A stretch of 21,020 bases of DNA from an uncultured Clostridium sp. (GTDB lineage: Bacteria; Bacillota; Clostridia; Peptostreptococcales; Peptostreptococcaceae), in contig USRS01000037.1 in the NCBI GenBank assembly GCA_900557165.1, forward strand, positions 1-21,020, written 5' to 3'. The translations under genes and the position numbers were made by a program. Shown one piece after another: positions 15,489 to 21,020 of this stretch. Below the pieces are notes generated by a model. The model was not told the origin of the DNA. It was given only the letters and a program-made list of their open reading frames with translations, and did not search any database. Every line of letters begins with the position of its first letter. Within the stretch, counting starts at the first letter, position 1.

Positions 15489-15525
15489 AAAAAGGTTTCA
15501 TATCTAAAGAGTATGAAACCTTTTT
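15489..15525 (-). terminator. Intercistronic hairpin between symporter and beta-galactosidase genes
   Basis: A 14-bp perfect inverted repeat (15489-15502 with 15512-15525) has a 9-nt loop and ends in five T on the minus strand. It lies 9 nt past the symporter stop and about 26 nt before the beta-galactosidase start. It looks like an intrinsic terminator or attenuator inside the operon. Confidence 0.8.
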
Positions 15526-15534
15526 TGTTGTAAA

Positions 15535-16899
15535 TTATACAACAGCTTCTCCATCTTTTCCATTTTTAAGTTTGTTTAATATCATATCATGGAATTCGCC
15601 ATTTATTTTATATTTATTCTTATAAATTACATACATTAATACTGCACAAAGTATTGGTAAACCAATCATTAAAACTCTAAGTCCAAGTATTGTTGATGCT
15701 CCTTGTTCTGCATTTGGCACATATCCTACTACGGATAAACCAACACCTACTAACCAACCACTTACTGCTGAAGCAGTTTTTACCAATAAAGTTTGTACAG
15801 AGAACACTATACTTTCATTTCTAGTTCCAAGTTTAAATTGACCATAATCAACAACATCTGCAAGCATAACTGTTGTTGCTCCAAGAAGCATTCCTGTTCC
15901 TAATTTTAATACTATACCTGAAACAGCTATAAATGCTGCATTTTTAGGTGCTATTATTCCAAATACCAATAACATAGAGCATCCTAATATAGGTAAAACT
16001 GACCCTACTTTAAATACATCTTGTCTTCCTATTTTTTTAGTTAATATAGGGAATAGCATTAATCCTCCTATTTCTGCTAAACCTGAGAATGCATAGAATA
16101 CTTGATTTAATTTATCATTACCTATTACATATTTGAAATAATAAAGTGATACACCACCAATTATTTGCATTATTAAGTTCATAAATAAAACTATTCCTAT
16201 AAATACAACTAATTGATCATTTTTTCTTATTATATTTAAAGTTTGTCTAAAGTTTACTTTTTCTGTATTATTTTTTACTTCTACTTGTTCTTTAACATTA
16301 AATACTGTTATTAAAGTTGCTATTACGAAAATTACAGCTACTCCAATTGCTAATAATTCATATCCTTTTATTTCATTACCATTTCCTAATTTATCTATTA
16401 ATGATAATCCAAATGCACCCATTAATAACCAAGCTGAACTGGCAAATATTCTTGGTATAACTGATATTTTTTCTCTTTCTTCTTTATCACTTGATAGAGA
16501 TGGTATCATTGACCAATAAGGTATGTCCATTATTGTATAAGTCATACCCCATAATATGTACATTACTGAATAATAAACATATAAAACATTACCTTCTAAG
16601 TTAGGTTTTTTGAATAAAAATACTACAACTGCTGCATTTACTACTGTTCCAATTAAAATCCAAGGTCTAAATTTACCCCATTTACTTCTAGTGTTGTCTA
16701 CTACCATTCCCATCATTGGATCGTTGAATGCATCCCACATTCTCGCTACTAAAAATAGTACCCCAACAAATGCTGGATTTAATCCAATTGCATCTGTGAA
16801 ATATATCATCAGATAAGATGATACAATTGCATATGCTAAGTCTTTACCTAGCGCACCTATTCCATAAGAGTATTTTTCTCTAAAAGATAGTTTATTCAT
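15535..16899 (-). CDS. GPH-family cation:galactoside symporter (MelB-like)
   Basis: A 454-residue 12-helix transporter of the glycoside-pentoside-hexuronide (GPH) family. The N-terminus is FREKYSYGIGALGKDLAYAI, and the cation-site region contains ARMWDAFNDPMMGMVVDNTR with conserved Asp residues. SKWGKFRPWILIG follows, then a central cytoplasmic loop (EQVEVKNNTEKVNF) and a second half with TRNESIVFSVQ. It imports sugars, probably melibiose, raffinose-type or lactose-type galactosides, with Na+ or H+. The ATG has GGGGAG close upstream. It has its own promoter and lies between the GH36 and GH42 genes, which supports a galactoside substrate. Confidence 0.93.
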   Translation of the reverse strand: MNKLSFREKYSYGIGALGKDLAYAIVSSYLMIYFTDAIGLNPAFVGVLFLVARMWDAFNDPMMGMVVDNTRSKWGKFRPWILIGTVVNAAVVVFLFKKPNLEGNVLYVYYSVMYILWGMTYTIMDIPYWSMIPSLSSDKEEREKISVIPRIFASSAWLLMGAFGLSLIDKLGNGNEIKGYELLAIGVAVIFVIATLITVFNVKEQVEVKNNTEKVNFRQTLNIIRKNDQLVVFIGIVLFMNLIMQIIGGVSLYYFKYVIGNDKLNQVFYAFSGLAEIGGLMLFPILTKKIGRQDVFKVGSVLPILGCSMLLVFGIIAPKNAAFIAVSGIVLKLGTGMLLGATTVMLADVVDYGQFKLGTRNESIVFSVQTLLVKTASAVSGWLVGVGLSVVGYVPNAEQGASTILGLRVLMIGLPILCAVLMYVIYKNKYKINGEFHDMILNKLKNGKDGEAVV

Positions 16900-16937
16900 T
16901 TTTTTCTCCCCATTTCTTTTATTTATATTTTAATATT

Positions 16938-16966
16938 AGTATAAGAAAACGTTTCTCGCAACACAA
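16938..16966 (-). promoter_or_regulatory. Promoter of the GPH symporter with AAACGTTT operator in the spacer
   Basis: On the minus strand TTGTGT (16961-16966), a 17-nt spacer and TATACT (16938-16943). A second reading, TTGCGA-N17-TAATAT, is also possible. The spacer contains an AAACGTTT-centred, partly palindromic site (16944-16957), the CG-centred type bound by LacI-family proteins or CcpA. Its left half is a poor cre match, so CcpA binding is uncertain. Confidence 0.65.
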
Positions 16967-16968
16967 TT

Positions 16969-16986
16969 TTAGTAAAAATTTACTAA
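16969..16986 (-). promoter_or_regulatory. Perfect palindromic operator, TTAGTAAA-AA-TTTACTAA
   Basis: TTAGTAAAAATTTACTAA is an 8+2+8 inverted repeat placed 2 nt upstream of the -35 of the symporter promoter. The half-site TTTACTAA recurs at 17011-17031 and before the GH36 gene, which makes it a likely operator of the adjacent LacI-family regulator. Confidence 0.7.
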
Positions 16987-17010
16987 TCATTTATTTTTTA
17001 TTTATTATTT

Positions 17011-17031
17011 ATTTAGTAAATGTTACTAAAT
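17011..17031 (-). promoter_or_regulatory. Second palindromic operator, ATTTAGTAA-ATG-TTACTAAAT
   Basis: A perfect 9+3+9 inverted repeat that shares the TTACTAA half-site with 16969-16986. The centres of the two sites are about 43 bp apart, roughly four helical turns. Looping between them is possible. Confidence 0.65.
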
Positions 17032-17049
17032 CATTTATTTTGCATAAAA

Positions 17050-17079
17050 AAAGATTACAACTATAAAATTGTAATCTTT
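17050..17079 (-). terminator. Terminator of the GH36-LacI operon
   Basis: An 11-bp perfect inverted repeat (17050-17060 with 17069-17079) with an 8-nt loop is followed on the minus strand by a run of T. It lies 22 nt past the LacI stop and separates this operon from the symporter operon. Confidence 0.9.
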
Positions 17080-17101
17080 AAATCCTATTAAAAAATACTT
17101 C

Positions 17102-18139
17102 CTATTTTACATTGCTCTTTGGTTCTTTTGTACTTTTTCTTATTATTAGCTCAGTTGGTATTACTATCTTTTTGCAATACCTTCTAGCTTTACTTATATT
17201 TTCAATTATAAGTTCTACTGATACACTGGCTAAGTGCTCAATATGAACTCTAATTGTACTAAGCGGAGGTATAGTATATTGACAAGCTATTAAATCATTA
17301 AATCCTATTATACTAATATCATCAGGAACTTTTATATTATTTTCATCTAATGCTTTTAGGACTCCTGTCGATATTGTGTCTGTACTTACAAAGAATGCTG
17401 TAGGCATTTTCTTAGAAGTTTTTATAAATACTTTTACTAATTCATATCCTGACATAGCAGTCATTTCATCAGTATTTAATACATTTTCTTCATCATAGAT
17501 GTTTTTATTTTCCATATACTCTTTATAGACTTTAAATCTAACATCAATATTGTTTTCTTTAAAATCATCTAAAGTTTTCAAACTTCCTATATATCCAATT
17601 TCTTCATGCCCTAAGTTTACTAAGTAGTCTAGTGCTTCATTTATTGCCAGTTTATAGTTTATTTTTACAGAATCAAACTTATGATCATTAGGTGATGAAT
17701 CTAAAAATACAATATTATCACTTATTTTACTCATCATATTTACTTCACCTTTTGTAAATTTTCCTATACTTATAATGCCGTTTAACTCTTCATCTCCAAT
17801 AAATTTATATCCATCATCACCTTTATATATATTGACAACTTCTATACCTTTATCAAAACATTCTCTATCAACTACACTTCTAAGAAGAAGATAATAAGGA
17901 TCTTGTAACTGTTGTTGGTGATTGTACATTTCTACAATACCAACTCTTAACTTAGTAATTTTTTCTTTGCTTTCACTTTTTCTTTGTTTGATAGTTTTAT
18001 ATTGTAACTGTTCTGCTGCATCAAATATTTTCATTTTTGTTTCATCAGATACACTTATGGTACTATCATGATTTAAAACTCTCGATACAGTTCCAGAAGA
18101 TACTCCAACATAGTCGGCTATTTCTTTAATTGTAGCCAT
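17102..18139 (-). CDS. LacI-family transcriptional regulator (EbgR-like)
   Basis: A 345-residue repressor. The N-terminal HTH is TIKEIADYVGVSSGTVSRVLN (about 3-23) with the hinge following, and SVSDETKMKIFDAAEQLQY is typical of EbgR-like members. The rest is a periplasmic-binding-like effector domain (VGIVEMYNHQQ; LGHEEIGYIG; ISIIGFNDLIACQYTIPPLS). The ATG has AGGAGGT 8 nt upstream; this site lies inside the last codons of the GH36 gene, 5 nt away, so the two are translationally coupled. It probably senses a galactoside and controls both operons through the TTTACTAA sites. A strong terminator follows. Confidence 0.92.
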   Translation of the reverse strand: MATIKEIADYVGVSSGTVSRVLNHDSTISVSDETKMKIFDAAEQLQYKTIKQRKSESKEKITKLRVGIVEMYNHQQQLQDPYYLLLRSVVDRECFDKGIEVVNIYKGDDGYKFIGDEELNGIISIGKFTKGEVNMMSKISDNIVFLDSSPNDHKFDSVKINYKLAINEALDYLVNLGHEEIGYIGSLKTLDDFKENNIDVRFKVYKEYMENKNIYDEENVLNTDEMTAMSGYELVKVFIKTSKKMPTAFFVSTDTISTGVLKALDENNIKVPDDISIIGFNDLIACQYTIPPLSTIRVHIEHLASVSVELIIENISKARRYCKKIVIPTELIIRKSTKEPKSNVK

Positions 18140-18144
18140 TTAAT

Positions 18145-20226
18145 TTACCTCCTATCAAAGCGTATTATTTCACTTTGATAATCTCCTCTTAAATGTATAT
18201 TTATACCATAATTCATTAAATAAGCCCCTGATTTAACTATTACTTCATCATTTATTTTATATTCATACATTGCATTTTCATCTAAGTTTCTAAGCTTAAC
18301 TCTAACTGGTCTATGGCCAATTTGAGTTTGAGGAAGAAATGCAAATAATAAAGCTTCATTGTCTTTTGTATATTCAAATAAATGATAATTATTTGTTGAT
18401 GTATTTTCTAGTCTAAAAAAATCCCCTTCTTGAACTATTTCACGAATACTTTTATATTCTTCTACCATATCTTTAGCAAGTTTCATATCTTCATCGCTCC
18501 ACTTAAGTATATTTCCACCTATTCCAAGTGTTCCCATCATAGCAGAATGAAATCTAAATCTAAGTGGTATATTTCTTTGTGATAAGAAATTTGGACAATC
18601 TGTAACCCAAGCTCTCATGGCTTTTATTGGATATATATGAGAATATGTATGCTGAATAAATAATCTATCATAAGCATCTGTATTATCACTTGTCCAGAAA
18701 TCATCAAATATTCCCAGTATTCCTAAGTCAATTCTTCCACCACCTGAAGCACATGCTTCAAATAATACATTTTTATGTTTTTTCTTTAATTCTTTTACTA
18801 TATCATAGACTGCTTGAATATGATCAAAGGCCATTTTTCTTTCATTTTCGCCTAAATTTGTAGCTCCACCTTCACATATTGGTCTATTAACATCCCATTT
18901 TATATAGTCAATATCATAATTAGATAATAAGTTATCTAGCATATTGTAAATAAATTCTTTTACTTCTTTTTTAGTAATATTTAGTACATATTGTCCTCTT
19001 GAAGTAGTTCTTTCTCTAGTTTTAAAATGATATATCCAGTCTGGATTATCTATATAAAGCTTAGATAGTGGATTTACCATTTCAGGCTCTACCCATATAC
19101 CAAATTTCATACCTAGTGATTTTACTTCCTCTATCAAAGGATTTAATCCTTTCGGGAATTTTTCTTTATTTACATACCAGTCTCCAAGACCATTGTGTAT
19201 AGAGTTTCTTTGTCCAAACCAACCATCATCTACAACAAATAATTCTGTACCTATTTTTTTAGCTTCTCTAGCTAATTTTATTTGTTCTTCACAAGTTACA
19301 TTAAATTCTGTAGCTTCCCAAGAATTGTATAAAACAGGTCTAAGCCCTTCTCTAAGTAGATTTTCCTTAGCAAAATTATGAAGGTTATGACTCATTTTCT
19401 CAAATCCTTTATCTGTGTATCCACATAATAAAGGAGGTGTTGTAAAGCTTTCTTTAGGATTTAATGTAAATTGGAAATCATATGGATTTATCCCCATTTG
19501 CACTAAAGTTTCTCCATATGGAGTTTGTTCTATGACGCCTTTAAAGTTACCACTCATTCTAAGTGCTCCATAGAAAACTTCTCCACTAGTTTCTGTGGCA
19601 TTTTTATCTAGTATAAAATATGGGTTGTTGTTATGTCCTGATACTCCCTTTCTATTTTCTATAGTTATTTTTCCATAAGAAACATTTTGCTTAAACATTT
19701 GCTGTTCAGCACCCCAATGACCATGGGTATTTCTAAATATTAAATTTTCATATGGTATATGTAGTTGTCCACTATATATTTCTTCAATAACGATAGATTG
19801 ATCACTTTCATTAGTTATAGTTACAAATCTTTCTATTAAGTCATATTTTTCCATAACCTTGTAATTTAAATTTATAGTAAAGTTATAGTAAACATCTTTA
19901 AGTTTAATTACTAACAAATCACCATCTACTTCATATCCATCATATTTGTAAACAATGTCTCTAGTTTTATCATCAAAAGTAACTTTTAAACAGTTTTCAC
20001 TGTATCTAAGTCCCCCAAATACAGGATATTCCTCTGGTGTTATTTCATATACTGGGTCATTTGTTGAAACTTCACATAATACATCCATTTCAAAATCATT
20101 TTCGTTATTAATTTTATTTCCCCAGTAAATATGTCTAATTAAATTTTCATTATCTAAACCAAAAACATATTCAGTATTTTCAGTTCTTAAGTTAAATATT
20201 CTTTTTTCTTCATTGATAAATATCAT
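18145..20226 (-). CDS. Alpha-galactosidase, glycoside hydrolase family 36
   Basis: A 693-residue GH36 enzyme. A beta-sandwich N-terminal domain (about 1-290) precedes the catalytic barrel and a C-terminal beta domain. FVVDDGWFGQRN lies early in the barrel. The nucleophile is Asp445 in YIKWDVNRP and the acid/base is Asp514 in TSDNTDAYDR, about the spacing seen in characterised enzymes. LFEACASGGGRIDLG is also conserved. There is no signal peptide, so it acts in the cytoplasm on melibiose or raffinose-type sugars brought in by the symporter. The ATG has AGGGGAAA just upstream. It is the first gene of an operon with the LacI-family regulator. Confidence 0.95.
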   Translation of the reverse strand: MIFINEEKRIFNLRTENTEYVFGLDNENLIRHIYWGNKINNENDFEMDVLCEVSTNDPVYEITPEEYPVFGGLRYSENCLKVTFDDKTRDIVYKYDGYEVDGDLLVIKLKDVYYNFTINLNYKVMEKYDLIERFVTITNESDQSIVIEEIYSGQLHIPYENLIFRNTHGHWGAEQQMFKQNVSYGKITIENRKGVSGHNNNPYFILDKNATETSGEVFYGALRMSGNFKGVIEQTPYGETLVQMGINPYDFQFTLNPKESFTTPPLLCGYTDKGFEKMSHNLHNFAKENLLREGLRPVLYNSWEATEFNVTCEEQIKLAREAKKIGTELFVVDDGWFGQRNSIHNGLGDWYVNKEKFPKGLNPLIEEVKSLGMKFGIWVEPEMVNPLSKLYIDNPDWIYHFKTRERTTSRGQYVLNITKKEVKEFIYNMLDNLLSNYDIDYIKWDVNRPICEGGATNLGENERKMAFDHIQAVYDIVKELKKKHKNVLFEACASGGGRIDLGILGIFDDFWTSDNTDAYDRLFIQHTYSHIYPIKAMRAWVTDCPNFLSQRNIPLRFRFHSAMMGTLGIGGNILKWSDEDMKLAKDMVEEYKSIREIVQEGDFFRLENTSTNNYHLFEYTKDNEALLFAFLPQTQIGHRPVRVKLRNLDENAMYEYKINDEVIVKSGAYLMNYGINIHLRGDYQSEIIRFDRR

Positions 20227-20575
20227 ATTTTCCCCTATATTTTATACCCTTTCTTTTTATAAATTTTATTTTATATAATCTTTCTTTTATATTACCATAT
20301 AGTAATTATTATTTACAATAATATTTTACTAATTTTTACTAATTTTTACTATATTTAACATAAAGAAAATAAAGAATTTTTTATAATATATATTTTTATT
20401 TATCAAATACTCTATCTCCTCCTTTTGAAGATCAAAGAAGATAAGTAATAATATAACTATAAATTATATTTAAATGTGTAATTTATAATTTTTTATGTAA
20501 AATTACTTTAAAATATCTATGTATAATCTCCTTGAAACCTTTATAATAATATATAGACATTTATTAGGAGGAATT
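20227..20575. other. AT-rich intergenic control region upstream of GH36 and the cbiK-like gene
   Basis: 349 nt without a credible gene. For the minus-strand GH36 gene it contains a promoter candidate TTGTAA-N18-TAATAT (20289-20318), and upstream of it three 10-nt repeats (20324-20353). The AAAGGAGGAG motif on the minus strand (20416-20426) has no convincing gene after it. For the plus-strand gene at 20576 only a clear AGGAGGAATT ribosome site is seen; no good promoter was identified. G/C content is very low (5 of 60 in 20461-20520). Confidence 0.7.
20324..20353 (-). repeat. Three 10-nt direct repeats of TTTTACTAAT type before GH36
   Basis: TTTTACTAAT, TTTTACTAAT and TTTTACTATA in tandem, one helical turn apart, carry the half-site TTTACTAA that is palindromic at 16969-16986 and 17011-17031. 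They lie just upstream of the candidate -35 of the GH36 gene, so the LacI-family regulator is the likely binder. Confidence 0.6.
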
Positions 20576-21020
20576 ATGAAAAAAAAGACACTGGCACTCT
20601 TACTAAGCCTGACACTTGCAGCTGGCATGATCGGTGGATGCGGCAGTAAGACAGAGACAACCACAGAGGAGAACGTGCAGACAGCACAGACAGAGGCTGT
20701 TGCGGAGACCGGGACAGAGACAGTATCCGATCAGGATGCGGCAGATCATGTTGCTGCGCTGATCGATGCAATCTACGTGCAGGAGCGCACGGATGAGACC
20801 GATGCGCAGTGTGCAGAGGCAAAGGCGGCATGGGATGCATTGACTGACGCACAGAAGGAACTTGTCGAAGGTGAGAACGCAGATCCGGATTATTTCGGAA
20901 GAGATACCGGAGACGCTTCCAAGGACGATCCGTTAAATGAGGATGAGATCGGTGAGAATGAGATCCTTGTCGTAAGTTTCGGAACATCTTTCAATGACAG
21001 CCGTACTGAGGATATCGGAG
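20576..21020 (+). CDS. cbiK: CbiK-like sirohydrochlorin cobaltochelatase lipoprotein (partial, GC-rich)
   Basis: The first 148 codons of a gene cut by the window end. The start ATG (20576-20578) has AGGAGG about 6 nt upstream. The signal peptide MKKKTLALLLSLTLAAGMIG is followed by a lipobox ending IGGC (Cys22). A Thr/Glu-rich linker follows, then a region rich in Ala, Asp and Glu, and at about residue 130 ILVVSFGTSFNDSRTEDIG, the start of the CbiK chelatase domain. The catalytic His residues would lie beyond the window. Such extracytoplasmic CbiK lipoproteins are familiar from Lachnospiraceae. Codons are GC-rich (97 of 180 bases in 20581-20760), against about 8% in 60 nt of the leader. The gene is therefore foreign in composition, through transfer or through a misjoined contig. 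Confidence 0.85.
   Translation, partial: MKKKTLALLLSLTLAAGMIGGCGSKTETTTEENVQTAQTEAVAETGTETVSDQDAADHVAALIDAIYVQERTDETDAQCAEAKAAWDALTDAQKELVEGENADPDYFGRDTGDASKDDPLNEDEIGENEILVVSFGTSFNDSRTEDIG

Noticed and set aside
16944..16957. Catabolite-response element (cre) for CcpA
   Set aside because: The right half fits (ACGTTTTC), but the WTG start of the left half is absent. Kept only as a LacI-family or CcpA-type candidate.
20350..20430. Short minus-strand TTG-started leader peptide after AAAGGAGGAG
   Set aside because: About 25 codons of Lys/Ile/Phe-rich sequence with no recognisable pattern. The purine motif alone is not enough in this AT-rich region.
20574..20987. Minus-strand open frame opposite the cbiK-like gene
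   Set aside because: It is a shadow of a GC-rich gene: the product is full of Arg, His and Pro, has no ribosome site, and the plus strand gives a clear lipoprotein with the chelatase motif.

Overview
The window is mostly very AT-rich DNA (one sampled 60-nt coding line has 15 G/C). It carries Gram-positive signals: Shine-Dalgarno sites of the AGGAGG/AGGTGA type, lipobox lipoproteins, a MucBP surface protein with a sortase-type tail, and low-GC clostridial gene families. A low-GC clostridium (Clostridiaceae or Peptostreptococcaceae type) is the best guess. The last ~445 bases differ sharply: 97 of 180 counted bases (20581-20760) are G/C. They encode the start of a Lachnospiraceae-like CbiK lipoprotein, so the right end is either a recent transfer or an assembly chimera.

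Layout. (1) 1-513: N-terminal part of an ABC exporter-fold transporter behind a good Fur-box match. (2) 764-3201: a nine-repeat Sel1 protein and a sortase-type MucBP surface protein whose reading frame has a stop at codon 6. (3) 3332-9462: a minus-strand operon of an M14/AspA-like zinc amidohydrolase, two DppB/C-type permeases, a family-5 substrate-binding lipoprotein and two DppD/F-type ATPases. Its near-consensus promoter is followed at once by a perfect 15-of-15 Fur box. I read this as an iron-repressed uptake system for a metal chelate or peptide-like metallophore, coupled to an amide-cleaving enzyme; this is the most interesting part of the window. (4) 9509-9892: a small protein resembling a fragment of the QueG-like family. 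(5) 9996-11968: a peroxide-defence block of a 2-Cys OhrR-type repressor, a glutathione-peroxidase-type peroxidase and a thioredoxin-reductase-like flavoprotein lacking NADPH motifs. The same 21-nt operator occurs before the repressor and before the peroxidase. (6) 12121-13405: a probable DUF4300 lipoprotein and an HxlR-family regulator that has lost its DNA-recognition region. (7) 13507-20226: a galactoside locus with GH36 alpha-galactosidase, LacI-family regulator, GPH cation symporter and GH42 beta-galactosidase. Repeated TTTACTAA half-sites lie in both control regions, and an intercistronic hairpin precedes the beta-galactosidase. (8) 20576-21020: the GC-rich cbiK-like fragment.

Working together: the Fur-box genes suggest an iron-starvation response in which a chelate or peptide ligand is imported and processed. 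The OhrR block would handle organic peroxides. The galactoside locus would import alpha- and beta-galactosides and hydrolyse them inside the cell, since neither glycosidase has a signal peptide.
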